Shown here: positions 45,444-56,240 of the stretch, piece after piece | How positions within the stretch are numbered: position 1 is the stretch's first letter | Layout of the letters: each line of letters starts with the position of its first letter | Assembly: GCF_030164425.1 (NCBI RefSeq) | Contig: NZ_JASNJD010000001.1 | Span: forward strand, 372,001-436,000 | Reading direction: 5' to 3' | DNA from: Pseudodonghicola flavimaris | GTDB lineage: Bacteria > Pseudomonadota > Alphaproteobacteria > Rhodobacterales > Rhodobacteraceae | Length of the DNA: 64,000 nt | Position numbers and translations under genes: made by a program | Notes under the pieces: model-generated | What the model was told of the DNA's origin: nothing | The model's input: only the letters and a program-made list of their open reading frames with translations | Databases searched by the model: none

Positions 45444-47546
45444 ATGGGCGTTCCGGCCAGATCGGCGGCAGAACGGGCCGGGCGCGGTGGGCCGGGCCGG
45501 GCCGCGCGGCTGCGGTGGCCGCCGGCCCTCGGGCTGGAGGCGCAAAGGGGGCATCTGTTTCCCTGGGCGCCGGTGCTGTTGGGGACCGGGATCGGTGGCT
45601 ATTTCCTCTGGCCGGGAGAGCCGTCGGCGGCGATCTGGATGGTGGTCTGCGCGTTGGGGGGCGTGGCGACGGTCCGGGCGCTGCGCCGGCCGGAGGCGAC
45701 GCCGGCGCTGGCATGGGCGGTCACGCTCTTCGCGCTCGGCATGGCGCTCGCCGGTCTGCGGGCGCATCTGGTCGCGGCCCCGGTGCTCGGCGGGCGATAT
45801 TATGGACCGGTCGAAGGCCGGGTGGTGGCGATCGACCGATCGGCATCGGATGCGCTTCGGCTGACGCTGGATCGGGTGCGGCTGATCGGGCGGCCGCCCG
45901 ATGCGGTGCCGGCGCGGGTGCGGATCGCCCTGCATGGTGCCGCCGCCGAGGGGCCGCCGCCGGTGCCGGGGGGCCGGGTGATGACCACCGCGCATCTGGC
46001 GCCGCCGGGGGGCGCGGCGGAGCCCGGCGGCTTCGATTTCCGTCGCCATGCCTGGTTCCTGCGGCTGGGCGGTCTGGGCTACTCCCGGGTGCCGGTTCTG
46101 GCCATCGCGGCGCCCGAGGGGCGCTGGTGGCTTGGGTTGCGGCTGCGGTTGGCGGCCCGGCTGCGGGCAGCGCTGCCGGGTCCGGCGGGCGGGTTCGCCG
46201 CGGCGGTGACGACCGGGGACCGCAGCGGCGTGGCGCAGGCGACACTGGACGATCTGCGGGCCAGCAACCTGGCGCATCTGCTGGCGATCTCAGGGTTGCA
46301 TATGGGGCTGCTGTCCGGTTTCGTCTTCGGCGCCCTGAGATTGGCCTTGGCGCTGGTGCCGCCCTTGGCGCTGCGGCTGCCGGTGCGGCGGCTGTCGTCG
46401 GTGGGGGCGCTGGCGGCGGCGAGCGTCTATCTGGCGCTCTCGGGCGGCAATGTCGCCACCGAACGCGCCTTCGTGATGACGGCGGTGGTGCTGGGCGGGC
46501 TGATGCTGGACCGGCGGGCGTTTTCGCTGCGGGCGGTGGCGGTTGCGGCGCTGATCGTGCTGGCTCTCAGGCCGGAAAGCCTGCTGGGGCCGGGGTTCCA
46601 AATGTCCTTTGCCGCCACCACCGCGCTGATCGCGGTGTTCGGCGCGCTCAAGGATCGTGGCGGCAGCTGGCGACTGCGCTGGCTGGCGCCGCTGGCGGGG
46701 CTGGTGATCTCCTCCGCCGTGGCGGGATTGGCGACCGCGCCGGTGGGGGCGGCGCATTTCAACACGCTGTCACGGTACGGGCTGATCGCCAATCTGCTGG
46801 CGGTGCCGGCGATGGGGCTGGTGGTGATCCCCGGTGCGGTGCTGTCAGCGGTGCTGGCGCTGGTCGGGCTCGAGGACTGGGGCCTGCGGCTGATGGGGCT
46901 GGGGCTGCGCTGGATCCTCTGGGTGGCGCAATGGGTGGCGGGGCTGTCGGGGGCGCAGGGCCATGTGGTCAGCCCGGGGTCGGCGGTGCTGCCGCTGCTG
47001 GCCCTGGGCGGGCTGATCCTCTGCCTCTGGCAAGGATGGGGGCGCTGCGTCGGGCTTTTGCCGATGGCCGTGGCGCTGACGCTCTGGGCCGGGGCGGAGC
47101 GTCCGGAGGTGCTGATTTCCGAAGACGGGGCGCTGGTCGGGGTGATGACACCAGAGGGCCGGGCGCTGAGCCGGGCCAGCGGCGCGGGCTTCGTGGCCGG
47201 CATCTGGCTGGAGAACGATGGCGACGGGGCGGACCAGGCGGCGGCCGCGGGCCGCTGGCCGCAAGGGGAACCGGCGCCGGGCTTGCGCCGCGCTGCCTGG
47301 TCCGGCGGGAAGCTGTTGCAGGTGATCGGCACGCGCGGCGCCGAGAAGATCGACGATTGCGCCGGGGCCGATCTGCTGATCGCCAATGTGCCGCTGCCGG
47401 TCGACGGACCCTGCCAGGTGTACGATCCGCCCCGGCTGCGGGCGTTGGGGGCGGTGGCGCTGGGACCCGGGGGGCGGCTGCGCCGGGCCGAGGTTTCCGG
47501 GGGTCGCAGGCTCTGGTCGCCGGTGCCGGGCAGGGGCGGTCAGTAA
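45444..47546 (+). CDS. comEC: ComEC/Rec2 family membrane protein
   Basis: This 700-residue inner-membrane protein has an N-terminal membrane/OB-like part (DUF4131-type, about 40-210) and a central competence domain with many helices (about 220-520), including [26 protein letters not shown]. That stretch holds the conserved LLxISGLHxG motif of the ComEC channel. The C-terminal 180 residues replace the usual metallo-beta-lactamase-like nuclease domain and show no HxHxDH motif. ComEC carries DNA across the inner membrane during natural transformation. Its stop overlaps the convergent lexA by seven bases. Confidence 0.92.
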   Translation: MGVPARSAAERAGRGGPGRAARLRWPPALGLEAQRGHLFPWAPVLLGTGIGGYFLWPGEPSAAIWMVVCALGGVATVRALRRPEATPALAWAVTLFALGMALAGLRAHLVAAPVLGGRYYGPVEGRVVAIDRSASDALRLTLDRVRLIGRPPDAVPARVRIALHGAAAEGPPPVPGGRVMTTAHLAPPGGAAEPGGFDFRRHAWFLRLGGLGYSRVPVLAIAAPEGRWWLGLRLRLAARLRAALPGPAGGFAAAVTTGDRSGVAQATLDDLRASNLAHLLAISGLHMGLLSGFVFGALRLALALVPPLALRLPVRRLSSVGALAAASVYLALSGGNVATERAFVMTAVVLGGLMLDRRAFSLRAVAVAALIVLALRPESLLGPGFQMSFAATTALIAVFGALKDRGGSWRLRWLAPLAGLVISSAVAGLATAPVGAAHFNTLSRYGLIANLLAVPAMGLVVIPGAVLSAVLALVGLEDWGLRLMGLGLRWILWVAQWVAGLSGAQGHVVSPGSAVLPLLALGGLILCLWQGWGRCVGLLPMAVALTLWAGAERPEVLISEDGALVGVMTPEGRALSRASGAGFVAGIWLENDGDGADQAAAAGRWPQGEPAPGLRRAAWSGGKLLQVIGTRGAEKIDDCAGADLLIANVPLPVDGPCQVYDPPRLRALGAVALGPGGRLRRAEVSGGRRLWSPVPGRGGQ

Positions 47547-48244
47547 GTGCGGATCAGTCCCACCAGACGGCCCTGCACCTTGACCAGCTCTTCGGGAAAG
47601 ACGCGGGTTTCATAGACCGGGTTGGCGGCCTCCAGCGCGATAGACTTGCCATGGCGGAAGAAACGTTTCAGCGTCGCCTCGTGATCCTCCACCAGCGCCA
47701 CCACGATATCGCCGTTATCGGCGGCGGCGGTTTCACGGATGATCACCACATCGCCGTCGTTGATCCCGGCCTCGATCATCGAGTCGCCCTTCACCTCCAG
47801 TGCGTAATGCTCCCCCTGCGGCGACAGCATGGTGCTGGGCACTGCCACCTGCTGGGTGACATGGCTGATCGCCTCGATCGGGACACCGGCGGCGATCCGG
47901 CCCATCAGCGGCAGTTCCACCGCGTAGTGATCGACCGGTTCGGCATTGGCGGCGCGCGGCGCACTCTGCCTGTCGCCGTCGATCACCCGCGGGGTAAAGC
48001 CGGCGGTCATCGCCGCGTCGCCACCCAAGCTGTCGGGCAGCTTGACGATCTCGATGGCGCGGGCCCGATGCGCCAGCCGGCGGATGAAGCCGCGTTCCTC
48101 CAGCGCGGTGATCAGCCGGTGGATGCCCGATTTCGACCGCAGATCCAGCGCCACCTTCATTTCATCGAAACTGGGCGGCACCCCGTCGCGCTGAACGCGT
48201 TTGTGGATGAACTCCAGCAGATCCAATTGTTTCCGGGTCAACAT
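47540..48244 (-). CDS. lexA: SOS regulator LexA
   Basis: This 234-residue repressor has a winged helix-turn-helix (1-65, [22 protein letters not shown]), a linker and a self-cleaving peptidase domain. The cleavage site is Ala119-Gly120 in [10 protein letters not shown], with catalytic Ser155 (KGDSMIEAG) and Lys193 (EATLKRFF). It represses the SOS regulon until activated RecA triggers cleavage. Its own promoter carries an exact LexA box, so it is autoregulated. The stop overlaps comEC. Confidence 0.97.
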   Translation of the reverse strand: MLTRKQLDLLEFIHKRVQRDGVPPSFDEMKVALDLRSKSGIHRLITALEERGFIRRLAHRARAIEIVKLPDSLGGDAAMTAGFTPRVIDGDRQSAPRAANAEPVDHYAVELPLMGRIAAGVPIEAISHVTQQVAVPSTMLSPQGEHYALEVKGDSMIEAGINDGDVVIIRETAAADNGDIVVALVEDHEATLKRFFRHGKSIALEAANPVYETRVFPEELVKVQGRLVGLIRTY

Positions 48245-48276
48245 CGGCGGCAGCTCCCAAACATGCGTTTCGTTTT

Positions 48277-48305
48277 GTTCTATGCATGTTCTCGTTTTGT
48301 GTCAA
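48277..48305 (-). promoter_or_regulatory. lexA promoter with embedded SOS box
   Basis: On the minus strand a sigma-70-type promoter reads TTGACA (48300-48305), a 17-base spacer and TAGAAC (48277-48282). The LexA box, GTTCTATGCATGTTC as written on the plus strand (48277-48291), overlaps the -10 element, so bound LexA would block polymerase. The lexA start is 33 bases downstream. Confidence 0.88.
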
Positions 48306-48325
48306 CGCTGCGGTGGGCAAAACCC

Positions 48326-49501
48326 TCAAACAGATAGATATTCCACAACTTCACCGGCGGCGCGGGCCGGGTCGCCGATGGGGCGGCGCAGCAGCGCGTT
48401 GGAGCCGGCGAGGATGGAGAGGAACGAGCTGTCCTGGGTGTCGGCGGGGGTCAGCCAGCCCTGTGCGTTTACGCTGGCGCGCATGTAGTGTTCGCGCGGC
48501 CCGTTGGCAGGCAGGTCGCGGGCCAGTTCGGCGCGTTTCAGCCCCGGTGCCGCAGCGCCCAGACCCAGCATCGCGCGGATCATCGGCAACACGAAGACAT
48601 GGCCGCAAACCATTGCGGAAACGGGATTTCCCGGCAGGCCGACCATTGCGGCACCCCGCAAGCGTCCGGCCATCAACGGTTTGCCCGGTCGCATCAGCAC
48701 CTTGTAGAAGGAGCGCTCCATCCCCAGCGTTTCGGCAACCTGGCCCACCAGATCGTGATCGCCGACCGAGGCACCGCCGATGGTCACCACCAGATCGGCA
48801 CCGCGGGCCAGATCGAAGGCCATGGCGAGCGAGGCATGGCTGTCCCGTGCGATCGGCAGGATACGCGCCTCGGCGCCACTCTCCTCCAGCATTGCCTTCA
48901 GCCCGAAGGTGTTGGAAGCGATGATCTGATCCTGTCCGGGTGCCTCTCCCGGCATCACCAGCTCGTCGCCGGTGGAGATCAGCGCGACAGTGGGTTTGCG
49001 CACCACCGGCACCCTGTCGATGTTCATCGCCGCCAGCAGGGCCAGATCGGCGGGGCGCAGCAGGCGCGGGGCCTCCACCGTCAGACCGGCACGGAAATCA
49101 CCCCCCAGCGGCCGCACGTTGTCATTGCTCCCGGGCTCGTTGACGATGGTGATCAGATCTCCGGTCCGGCTGATATCTTCCTGAATGACAACGAAATCCG
49201 CGCCCTCAGGCAGGGGCGCGCCGGTAAAGATACGCACCGCTTGCCCGGCATGGACGGCGCCGTCGAAGCGGCGCCCGGCGGCAGCCTCGCCGATGACCTT
49301 GAACATCGCATGCAGCTGCACTTCGGTGGTCTTGACCGCGTAGCCGTCCATCGAGGAGGCCGCGAAGGGCGGCTGATCGCGGCGGGCCGCGACCGGGCGG
49401 GCCAGCACGCGGCCGGCGGCCTCGGTCAGCGGCACCTCTTCCTCGTCCAGCGGCGCGGCCAGGTCGAACAGCTTGGCGCGGGCTTCGTCTACGGTGATCA
49501 T
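48326..49501 (-). CDS. moeA: Molybdopterin molybdotransferase
   Basis: This 391-residue enzyme inserts molybdenum into adenylylated molybdopterin. It shows [22 protein letters not shown] at the start, [17 protein letters not shown], the nucleotide/molybdopterin stretch [11 protein letters not shown] and the late block [19 protein letters not shown]. Its ATG overlaps the moaC stop by four bases, and it ends the trpG-trpD-ung-trpC-moaC-moeA run. lexA lies beyond on the same strand but has its own promoter. Confidence 0.96.
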   Translation of the reverse strand: MITVDEARAKLFDLAAPLDEEEVPLTEAAGRVLARPVAARRDQPPFAASSMDGYAVKTTEVQLHAMFKVIGEAAAGRRFDGAVHAGQAVRIFTGAPLPEGADFVVIQEDISRTGDLITIVNEPGSNDNVRPLGGDFRAGLTVEAPRLLRPADLALLAAMNIDRVPVVRKPTVALISTGDELVMPGEAPGQDQIIASNTFGLKAMLEESGAEARILPIARDSHASLAMAFDLARGADLVVTIGGASVGDHDLVGQVAETLGMERSFYKVLMRPGKPLMAGRLRGAAMVGLPGNPVSAMVCGHVFVLPMIRAMLGLGAAAPGLKRAELARDLPANGPREHYMRASVNAQGWLTPADTQDSSFLSILAGSNALLRRPIGDPARAAGEVVEYLSV

Positions 49502-49974
49502 TTTGCCTCGTATCGTCCTGATTTTCCGCCATCTTTCAGGATGACGCGAATGCCGCCGATCTGCATCTCCTTATCCACCGCCTTGACCATGTCATAGACG
49601 GTGAGCGCGGCGGTGCTGACGGCGGTCAGCGCCTCCATCTCCACTCCGGTGCGGCCGGTGGTCTTGACGGTGGCGAGAATGCGCAGCCCGGGCAGGTCGG
49701 GGTCGGCCTCAAGCTCCACCGCGACCTTGGAGACCGGCAGCGGGTGGCAGAGCGGGATCAGTTCCGGCGTTTTCTTGGCGCCCATGATGCCGGCCAGTTG
49801 GGCGACGCCGATGACATCGCCCTTCTTTGCACGACCTTCTGTAATCAGATCAAGGGTTTGCGGCGACATCCTGATGTGGCCTTCGGCGCTGGCGACACGG
49901 GCGGTCTCGGGCTTGTCAGAGACATCGACCATATGGGCGTTGCCCGAGGCGTCGAAATGGGTCAGGCCGCTCAC
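49498..49974 (-). CDS. moaC: Cyclic pyranopterin monophosphate synthase
   Basis: This 158-residue enzyme makes cyclic pyranopterin monophosphate in molybdenum cofactor synthesis. Diagnostic parts are [25 protein letters not shown] at the start, [24 protein letters not shown] (about 57-80) and [31 protein letters not shown]. The start overlaps the trpC stop (ATGA) and the end overlaps moeA. Confidence 0.97.
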   Translation of the reverse strand: MSGLTHFDASGNAHMVDVSDKPETARVASAEGHIRMSPQTLDLITEGRAKKGDVIGVAQLAGIMGAKKTPELIPLCHPLPVSKVAVELEADPDLPGLRILATVKTTGRTGVEMEALTAVSTAALTVYDMVKAVDKEMQIGGIRVILKDGGKSGRYEAK

Positions 49975-50789
49975 ATCATCCCTCCGGGCGCGGTCAGCGG
50001 ATTGGCCAGCAGGTGGCGGGTGGCATCGGCCACATCCTCCTGCCGCATCAGGCTTTCGCCGATCAGGAAGCAGCGGGCGCCGTACCGGGCCATTTCGGCC
50101 AGATCCTCGGGGCTGTTCAGGCCGCTTTCCGACACGATGGTGCGATCCGCCGGCACCAGTTTCGACAATCTGCGCGAGGTGTCGAGCGTGGTTTCGAAGG
50201 TGTGCAGGTTACGGTTGTTGATGCCGATCAGCGGGCTCTTCAGCAGGGTGGCGCGCTCCAGCTCGGCCTCGTCATGCACCTCAATCAGCACGCTCATGCC
50301 CCAGTCCATCGCGGTCTGTTCCAGTTCCACCGCCTGGGCGTCGGAGACCGAGGCCATGATGATCAGGATGCAGTCGGCGCCAAGCGCGCGGGCCTCGATC
50401 ACCTGATAGGGGTCGTACATGAAATCCTTGCGCAGCGCCGGCAGCGCACAGGCGGCGCGGGCCGCTGTCAGAAAGCTCTTGTCACCCTGAAAGCTGGGCG
50501 TGTCGGTCAAGATCGACAGGCAGGTGGCGCCGCCGGTCTCATAGGCGGCGGCCAGCGCCGGCGGATCGAAATCCGGACGGATCAGCCCTTTGGAGGGGCT
50601 GGCCTTCTTGATCTCGGCGATCAGCCCATAGCCGGTGCGGCTGGCCATCTGCAGCGCCTCGGCGAAGGGGCGCACCGGGCTGGCGGCGCGGGCCTCGGCC
50701 TCGATCTCTTCGAGCGGACAGGCCTCCTTGTCGGCGGCCACTTCGTCCAGCTTGTAGGCCTTGATGCGGTCGAGAACGGTTTCGGTCAT
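49971..50789 (-). CDS. trpC: Indole-3-glycerol phosphate synthase
   Basis: This 272-residue TIM-barrel enzyme closes the indole ring in tryptophan synthesis. Signatures are [15 protein letters not shown] (catalytic Lys), [49 protein letters not shown] and [15 protein letters not shown]. The ATG at 50789 follows AGGAGGG, the best ribosome site. It is not fused to trpF. Its start overlaps the ung stop by four bases and its stop overlaps moaC by four. Confidence 0.96.
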   Translation of the reverse strand: MTETVLDRIKAYKLDEVAADKEACPLEEIEAEARAASPVRPFAEALQMASRTGYGLIAEIKKASPSKGLIRPDFDPPALAAAYETGGATCLSILTDTPSFQGDKSFLTAARAACALPALRKDFMYDPYQVIEARALGADCILIIMASVSDAQAVELEQTAMDWGMSVLIEVHDEAELERATLLKSPLIGINNRNLHTFETTLDTSRRLSKLVPADRTIVSESGLNSPEDLAEMARYGARCFLIGESLMRQEDVADATRHLLANPLTAPGGMM

Positions 50790-51451
50790 GGTCCCTCCTG
50801 GTTGACCCAGTTTATGGCGGTCTCGCCGCGCGCCTGCAACCATGCATTGACCCGGCTGAACGGACGCGAGCCGAAGAAGCCGCGATAGGCTGAGAGTGGC
50901 GAAGGATGCGGCGTTTCGATCCTGAGGTGGTCCGGATTGGTCATCCGCCCGCCCAGTTTCTGCGCCGGCTTGCCCCAGAGCAGCAGCGCCCGCGGGCGCT
51001 GATCGAGGCGGTCGAGGATCTGGTGGATCAAGGGCGTCCAGCCGATGGATTTGTGACCATGGGCGCGGCCCTGCGGCACGCTGAGCGCGGTGTTGAGCAG
51101 CAGCCCCCCCTGATCGGCCCAGTCAGAGAGGTCGCTGATCTCGCGCTTTGCACCAAGATCGCTCTCCAACTCCTTGAAAATATTTCCGAGGCTGTCGAGC
51201 GGGCCGCCGAAGTCCGCAGGGATCGAGAAGGCCAGCCCATCGGCCTTGCCGGCGGTGTGATAGGGATCCTGTCCGAGGATCAGCACCTTGACCGCCTCGG
51301 GTTGGGTTCGTTCCAGCGCCGCGAAGATGCGTTCCGCCGGCGGAAACACTGGGTCCGTCTCCGCCGCCAGCCGGGTTTCGACCGCCGGCAGATCCCGGGT
51401 GAAGAACGGCAGATCGGCCCAGCCGCCCAGCCGGGTCAGATCGAGGCTCAT
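50786..51451 (-). CDS. ung: Uracil-DNA glycosylase (family 1)
   Basis: This 221-residue repair enzyme removes uracil from DNA. It has the water-activating motif GQDPYH (Asp 62), the LLNTALSV segment (Asn 120) and the minor-groove loop [14 protein letters not shown] (His 182), all needed for family-1 activity. It lies inside the trp run: its ATG overlaps the trpD stop and its stop overlaps trpC, four bases each, so it is translationally coupled to both. That placement is unusual and is listed as a finding. Confidence 0.96.
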   Translation of the reverse strand: MSLDLTRLGGWADLPFFTRDLPAVETRLAAETDPVFPPAERIFAALERTQPEAVKVLILGQDPYHTAGKADGLAFSIPADFGGPLDSLGNIFKELESDLGAKREISDLSDWADQGGLLLNTALSVPQGRAHGHKSIGWTPLIHQILDRLDQRPRALLLWGKPAQKLGGRMTNPDHLRIETPHPSPLSAYRGFFGSRPFSRVNAWLQARGETAINWVNQEGP

Positions 51452-52470
51452 CCCGCCGCTTGGGTGATGCGGGCCAGCTGCTCGACCTTGCGCGCCGCGG
51501 CACCGCTGTCGATGCTTGCGGCGGCGATCTCTCTGGCCTGGCGCAGATCGTCGGTCTTGCCGGAGATCACCAGGGCCGCGGCGGCGTTCAGGAGCACCGC
51601 ATCGCGATAGGCCGACGTCTCGCCCGCCAGCAGGGCGGCGAAGGCGCGGGCATTTTCCTTCGGGGTGCCGCCGACGATCGCCTCGAAGGGATGCACCGGC
51701 AGGCCGGCGTCCTCGGGGTGCAGCTCGGCCTCGCGGATGCTGCCATCCTCCTCCAGCGCGGCGATCCAGCTGATGCCGGTGATCGTCAGCTCATCGGTGC
51801 CGTCGGAGCCATGCACCAGCCAGGCGCGTTCGGACCCGAGCCGGCCCAGCGTCTCGGCCATCGGCCGGATCAGGGCGCGGGAAAATGCGCCGGTCAGCTG
51901 GCGTTTGACGCCGGCAGGGTTGGTCAGCGGCCCGAGGATGTTGAAGATCGTCCGGGTGCCAAGCTCGGTGCGCGCGGGGCCGACATGGGCCATCGCCGGG
52001 TGATGCATCGGCGCCATCATGAAGCCGATGCCGGCCTCGGCCAGGGCACGGTCCACCACCTCGGGGCCGACCATGGTCTTGATACCCATCTCGCTCAGCG
52101 CGTCGGCAGAGCCGGATTTCGACGACAGGTTGCGGTTGCCGTGCTTGGCCACCGGCACCCCGGCGCCGGCCACCACGAAGGCGGTGGCGGTGGAGATATT
52201 CAGCGTGCCCTTGCCGTCGCCGCCGGTGCCGACGATGTCCATTGCCCCCTCTGGCGCCCGGGACATGTGGCATTTGGCGCGCATCGCCCGGGCAGCGGCG
52301 GTATATTCGTCGACGGTTTCGCCCCGGGTGCGCAGTGCCATCAGCAGCCCGCCGATCTGGGCCGGCGTCGCCTCGCCCTCGAACAGGATGGTAAAGGCGG
52401 TCTCTGCCTCCTCGGGGGTGAGGGGGCGGTCAGCGGCGGCTCCGATCAGCGGTTTCAGTCTGTCGCTCAT
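51448..52470 (-). CDS. trpD: Anthranilate phosphoribosyltransferase
   Basis: This 340-residue enzyme joins anthranilate to PRPP. Evidence: [49 protein letters not shown], which binds PRPP and metal, and [20 protein letters not shown]. The N-terminal glutamine amidotransferase part found in some fused TrpGD enzymes is absent and is encoded separately by trpG, which overlaps it by four bases. Confidence 0.97.
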   Translation of the reverse strand: MSDRLKPLIGAAADRPLTPEEAETAFTILFEGEATPAQIGGLLMALRTRGETVDEYTAAARAMRAKCHMSRAPEGAMDIVGTGGDGKGTLNISTATAFVVAGAGVPVAKHGNRNLSSKSGSADALSEMGIKTMVGPEVVDRALAEAGIGFMMAPMHHPAMAHVGPARTELGTRTIFNILGPLTNPAGVKRQLTGAFSRALIRPMAETLGRLGSERAWLVHGSDGTDELTITGISWIAALEEDGSIREAELHPEDAGLPVHPFEAIVGGTPKENARAFAALLAGETSAYRDAVLLNAAAALVISGKTDDLRQAREIAAASIDSGAAARKVEQLARITQAAG

Positions 52471-53048
52471 GCGGGCACCTTCATGTCGTTCAGGAAGTTC
52501 TTCAGCAGCGCGTGGCCGTGTTCCGAGGCGATCGACTCGGGGTGGAACTGCACCCCGTGGATCGGCAGCGTCCGGTGCTGCAGCCCCATGATGGTGCCGT
52601 CCTCCAGCCAGGCGGTGATTTCAAGGCAGTCGGGCAGGCTGTCGCGGTCGACCACCAGAGAGTGATAGCGGGTGGCCTGAAACGGCGACGGCAGCCCGGC
52701 GAAGACGCCCTTGCCGCTGTGTTCGATGCGGCCCATCTTGCCATGCACGATCTCGCTGGCGCGCACCACCTTGCCGCCGAAGGCCTGGCCGATGGTCTGA
52801 TGGCCCAGGCACACGCCCAGCAGCGGGATGCCGCGCTCTGCCGCGGCGAGCGTCAGCGGCAGGCAGATGCCGGCGCGGTCGGGATCGCAAGGGCCGGGCG
52901 ACAACAGGATGCCGGCGGGATTCATCGCCAGCGCCGCCTCCACATCCAGCGCGTCGTTGCGCCAGATCTCCATCTCGGCGCCGAGATCGCCCAGATATTG
53001 CACGAGGTTGTAGGTGAAGGAGTCGTAGTTGTCGATCAGCAGAAGCAT
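52467..53048 (-). CDS. trpG: Anthranilate synthase component II (glutamine amidotransferase)
   Basis: This 193-residue protein supplies ammonia from glutamine to TrpE. It has [22 protein letters not shown], the nucleophile Cys80 in [17 protein letters not shown] and the His/Glu pair in [11 protein letters not shown]. The start at 53048 is fixed by the [11 protein letters not shown] family N-terminus; the frame stays open upstream, but only as antisense of the divergent gene. It heads the trpG-trpD-ung-trpC-moaC-moeA run. trpE is 8.6 kb away. Confidence 0.96.
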   Translation of the reverse strand: MLLLIDNYDSFTYNLVQYLGDLGAEMEIWRNDALDVEAALAMNPAGILLSPGPCDPDRAGICLPLTLAAAERGIPLLGVCLGHQTIGQAFGGKVVRASEIVHGKMGRIEHSGKGVFAGLPSPFQATRYHSLVVDRDSLPDCLEITAWLEDGTIMGLQHRTLPIHGVQFHPESIASEHGHALLKNFLNDMKVPA

Positions 53049-53292
53049 GGCGTCCGGAGCGGATTGAGGGCTGGTGACGAGGCCACAGCCAGCATTATAA
53101 TGGTCGCGACATACATGCTCAGGGATGGCGGGCAGCGTCAAGGGCCAGTGGCCGGGACATCTGGTAGCGGGTGGGGGCTTTCCGGTCGTCCGCGGCCGGT
53201 CGTGGACGGACAGGGCCAAGGGACAGGCTCGCAAAGGGCAGGCAACAGGGCCGCGCAGGCGGCCGATCGAGGACGAGAGAGGCAGAGCGGCA
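53049..53292. promoter_or_regulatory. Divergent promoter region of trpG and the polysaccharide-deacetylase gene
   Basis: The 244-base gap contains ATTATAAT (53094-53101), an 8-base palindrome that supplies a TATAAT-like -10 element in either direction. No convincing -35 box is spaced 16-18 bases from it on either strand. No leader peptide with clustered Trp codons is visible ahead of trpG, so attenuation of that type is not supported. Confidence 0.4.
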
Positions 53293-54693
53293 ATGGGCGG
53301 ATTTATCAGGGGTTTCGGTCTGGGCGCGGTGGTCGTTGTCGCCGGCGGGGCGGCGTTGTCGCTGCTGCTGCCATTGCCGCAGCGGCCGGAGATCGGGCAT
53401 GAGCCGGCGCAGGCCGCCACCGGGGCGGGTCCCGCTGCCGATGCCGGGGTGGAAACCGCCACCGGCGATGCCGATCTGGTCGAGGCGATGCCGAAGGCAC
53501 CGGATCCCGAAACGGCCAGCGCCGACGATCTCGGCCCGATGGAAAACGCCGATACCGCCCCGGCGGAGAAACCCAGTGTCGGCGCGGTGACCGATATGCT
53601 TGCCGGGCCGACGGAAACCGCGCCGTTGCCCGAGGTCAGCACCGGGGCGGACAGCACCGATCTGCCGAAGGTGCCGGCGGCGGCACCGGATGCGCCGGGC
53701 GCGGAAGAGACGGTCTCGATCACCACCGATCCGGCGCAGCCGATGGCTCCGGCGGTGCCCGAGACGGATTCGGGCTTCGGCGCCATGACGGAGGAGACGC
53801 AGGAAGACGCGCCGGCAGAGGCGTCTGCCAGCGGCGATATGGCGGTGGCCTCAGCCCCGCCGGCGGTCGAGGAAACCGCGCCGCGCATCGCCGCCCTGCC
53901 GCAGGTCGGGGCCGGCGACAGCGGCGCCACGGCGCCGGCGCCCAGCATCGGCACGCCGGGCACGCCGCTGATCGATCCGGCGCCGGCGGCGGTTCCGGCC
54001 GGCACCACGCCGCTGGAGGATTACGCCACCCCCTTCACCAACCCGGAGGCGCGGCCGCTGATGTCGATCCTGTTGATCGACGATGCCCGGTCCATCGGCG
54101 CCGAGGCGCTGGCCGATTTTCCCTATCCGCTGACCTTCGCCATCGATCCCTCCGCCCCCGACGCGACGGAAAAGATGGCACGCTATCGCGCCGCCGGGTT
54201 CGAAGTGGTGCTGCTGGCCGATCTGCCGGCCGCCGCCACCGCCCAGGATGCCGAAGTGTCGATGTCGGTCTGGCGTGCCGAGGTGCCCGAGGCGGTGGCC
54301 ATCCTCGAAGGCACCGGCACCGGGTTTCAGGGCAACCGGGCGTTGTCGGATCAGGTGACCGCCATCGCCCAGGCGGCGGGACTGGGTCTGATCACCCAGT
54401 CGAAGGGGCTCAACACCGTGCAGAAGCTCGCCGCGCGCGAAGGGGTGCCCTCGGCCGTGGTGTTCCGCGATTTCGACGGCGCCGGGCAGACCCCGACGGT
54501 GATGCGCCGGTTCCTTGACCAGGCGGCGTTCCGCGCCGGTCAGGAGGGGGCGGTGATCATGCTGGGCCGGGTGCGGCCCGACACCATCAGCGCGCTGCTG
54601 CTCTGGGGACTGCAGGACCGCGCCCAGCGGGTGGCGCTGGCGCCGGTCTCGGCGGTGCTGACCCATGTGCCGGCTCCGGCGGCCGACGAATAG
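53293..54693 (+). CDS. Divergent polysaccharide deacetylase family protein (YibQ-like)
   Basis: This 466-residue protein has a membrane anchor (about 5-27), a long Ala/Pro/Glu-rich linker (about 30-260) and a C-terminal domain with [52 protein letters not shown], typical of the divergent polysaccharide deacetylase family. The metal-binding residues of true deacetylases are not evident. Its role is probably in the envelope. The ATG at 53293 gives [19 protein letters not shown]; more upstream sequence is Arg-rich and unconvincing. Confidence 0.83.
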   Translation: MGGFIRGFGLGAVVVVAGGAALSLLLPLPQRPEIGHEPAQAATGAGPAADAGVETATGDADLVEAMPKAPDPETASADDLGPMENADTAPAEKPSVGAVTDMLAGPTETAPLPEVSTGADSTDLPKVPAAAPDAPGAEETVSITTDPAQPMAPAVPETDSGFGAMTEETQEDAPAEASASGDMAVASAPPAVEETAPRIAALPQVGAGDSGATAPAPSIGTPGTPLIDPAPAAVPAGTTPLEDYATPFTNPEARPLMSILLIDDARSIGAEALADFPYPLTFAIDPSAPDATEKMARYRAAGFEVVLLADLPAAATAQDAEVSMSVWRAEVPEAVAILEGTGTGFQGNRALSDQVTAIAQAAGLGLITQSKGLNTVQKLAAREGVPSAVVFRDFDGAGQTPTVMRRFLDQAAFRAGQEGAVIMLGRVRPDTISALLLWGLQDRAQRVALAPVSAVLTHVPAPAADE

Positions 54694-54720
54694 CGCAGGG
54701 CCGCGGCGGGAGACAGGCGG

Positions 54721-55542
54721 ATGGATCAGCGGGTGACAGAGGCGCCGGCCGCTACGGCGGCGCTGCCCGAGGTGCGGTTGCTGCCGATCACCCAGGCGAC
54801 GGCCGTCACCTTTACCGATCTCTACCTGCGGCTGGCGCTTCTGGTCTTCGTGCAGACCGGCACCAAACGGGTGGTCTGCCCCCGGAATGGCGAGCTGATC
54901 GGCGCCGCGGGCGATCTGATGATCTTTCCGCCGGGGTCGTTTGTGACGCTGGAGAACCGACCGGTGCTGAACGACAGCTATCGGGCCACCGGTCTGTGCC
55001 TGTCGCATGATCTGATCGACGCCGTCTTCGCCGGGTGCGGGGCGGAGCGCAGAGCGCCCGGCATCCAGCTGCTGCGGGCGAAGCCCGACCGCCCGGCCGA
55101 GATGCTGGACCTGATCCGGGAGACGCTGTCGAACCCGGCGCTGCCGCCGGAGATCCGGTCCCATCGCCTGCTGGAGCCGCTGATCTGGCTGCGCGGTCAC
55201 GGGGTCCACCTGCCGCGGCTGGAACAGGACGCCCCGCTCAACCGTGTGCGGGGGCTGATCGAGACGGACCCGGCGCACCCCTGGCGGATCGGCGAGGTGG
55301 CGGCGCATCTGGCGATGAGCGAGGCCACGTTGCGCCGTCGCCTGACGGAGGCGGGGCAGGGCTTCGCCAGACTGCTGCTCAACACCCGGCTGGAACTGGG
55401 GCTGTCGCTGCTGCAGACCACGGAGCGGCCGATCTCCGACGTGGCGCTGGACTGCGGCTTCAAGACACCGTCGCATTTCTCGGATGCGTTCCGTCATCGT
55501 TTCGGGATTCGGCCACGGGCCATCCGAACCGCCGCTGTTTGA
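54721..55542 (+). CDS. AraC family transcriptional regulator
   Basis: This 273-residue protein has an N-terminal sensing part (GELIGAAGDLMIFPPGSFVTLENRP, cupin-like strands) and a C-terminal pair of helix-turn-helix motifs (about 170-270: WRIGEVAAHLAMSEATLRRRLTEAGQGF and PISDVALDCGFKTPSHFSDAFRHRFGIRP), the AraC signature. The inducer is unknown. It lies 97 bases before the PEBP gene on the same strand and may control it. Confidence 0.88.
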   Translation: MDQRVTEAPAATAALPEVRLLPITQATAVTFTDLYLRLALLVFVQTGTKRVVCPRNGELIGAAGDLMIFPPGSFVTLENRPVLNDSYRATGLCLSHDLIDAVFAGCGAERRAPGIQLLRAKPDRPAEMLDLIRETLSNPALPPEIRSHRLLEPLIWLRGHGVHLPRLEQDAPLNRVRGLIETDPAHPWRIGEVAAHLAMSEATLRRRLTEAGQGFARLLLNTRLELGLSLLQTTERPISDVALDCGFKTPSHFSDAFRHRFGIRPRAIRTAAV

Positions 55543-55639
55543 GCGAATTTCGATAGTTTTTGACGGCAGACCGGAAGCGGAGACGGCGATGTCGGCGTAT
55601 TTCCAGGGCATGAGCACGCTTTGAAGAAAGGACATCATC

Positions 55640-56188
55640 ATGCGCCGCACATCTCTGATCGCGGGCCTGGCGCTCGTCGGGGCCATGGCTTCCGCCGCCG
55701 GGGCCGCGCCGTTCCGCCTGTCCAGCAGCACCATCGCCGAGGGCGTCCAGATGGGCCGGGATCAGGTCTTTGCCGGCTTCGGCTGCAGCGGTGGCAATCT
55801 CTCGCCGCAGCTCAGCTGGTCCGACGCACCGGAAGGCACCAAGAGCTTTGCCCTCAGCGCCTATGATCCGGATGCCCCCACCGGCTCGGGTTGGTGGCAC
55901 TGGTCGGTGGTGAATATCCCGGCCGATGTGACCGCGCTGGAGCCGGGTGCCAGCGGCACTGCCGCGATGCCGGCGGGCGCGCGGGAGATCGTCAACGATT
56001 ACGGGGTGAGCAGTTTCGGCGGCGCCTGCCCGCCGCCGGGTGAGGTGCATCGCTATGTCTTCACCATCCACGCCCTGCCGGTGGAGACGCTGGAGCTGCC
56101 GGAGACCGCCAGCCCGGCGCTGGTCGGCTTCATGGTCAATGCCGCAGAGCTCGGTCGGGCGCGGATCACCGCGGTCTATACCCGCTGA
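55640..56188 (+). CDS. Exported YbhB/YbcL-type (PEBP, Raf-kinase-inhibitor-like) protein
   Basis: This 182-residue protein has a signal peptide (about 1-22, ending AAGA) and a PEBP fold with GGNLSPQLSWSDAPEGTKSFALSAYDPDAPTGSGWWHWSVVNIPADVTAL and YGVSSFGGACPPPGEVHRYVFTIHAL. The DPDAPT and GxCPPxGxxHRY motifs form the ligand pocket. Bacterial members have no clear common function. It is convergent with the phosphate transporter gene. Confidence 0.92.
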   Translation: MRRTSLIAGLALVGAMASAAGAAPFRLSSSTIAEGVQMGRDQVFAGFGCSGGNLSPQLSWSDAPEGTKSFALSAYDPDAPTGSGWWHWSVVNIPADVTALEPGASGTAAMPAGAREIVNDYGVSSFGGACPPPGEVHRYVFTIHALPVETLELPETASPALVGFMVNAAELGRARITAVYTR

Positions 56189-56240
56189 GGCGGGACCTGG
56201 CGCGGCAGCCGGCGCGACCGGTTGCCGTGCCCTTCCCGGA

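Noticed and set aside
45515-48337. A 940-codon frame across comEC and lexA
   Set aside because: It is the out-of-frame reading of comEC and continues antisense through lexA. Composition is Gly/Ala/Arg-rich with no motif.
53094-53101. ATTATAAT as a firm bidirectional promoter for trpG and its neighbour
   Set aside because: The -10-like palindrome is real, but no -35 element is suitably spaced on either strand, so I keep it as a weak hint only.
52467-54008. TrpG as the C-terminal end of a 513-residue fusion
   Set aside because: The frame stays open upstream of trpG only as antisense of the divergent deacetylase-like gene. TrpG proteins begin at [11 protein letters not shown] (53048).
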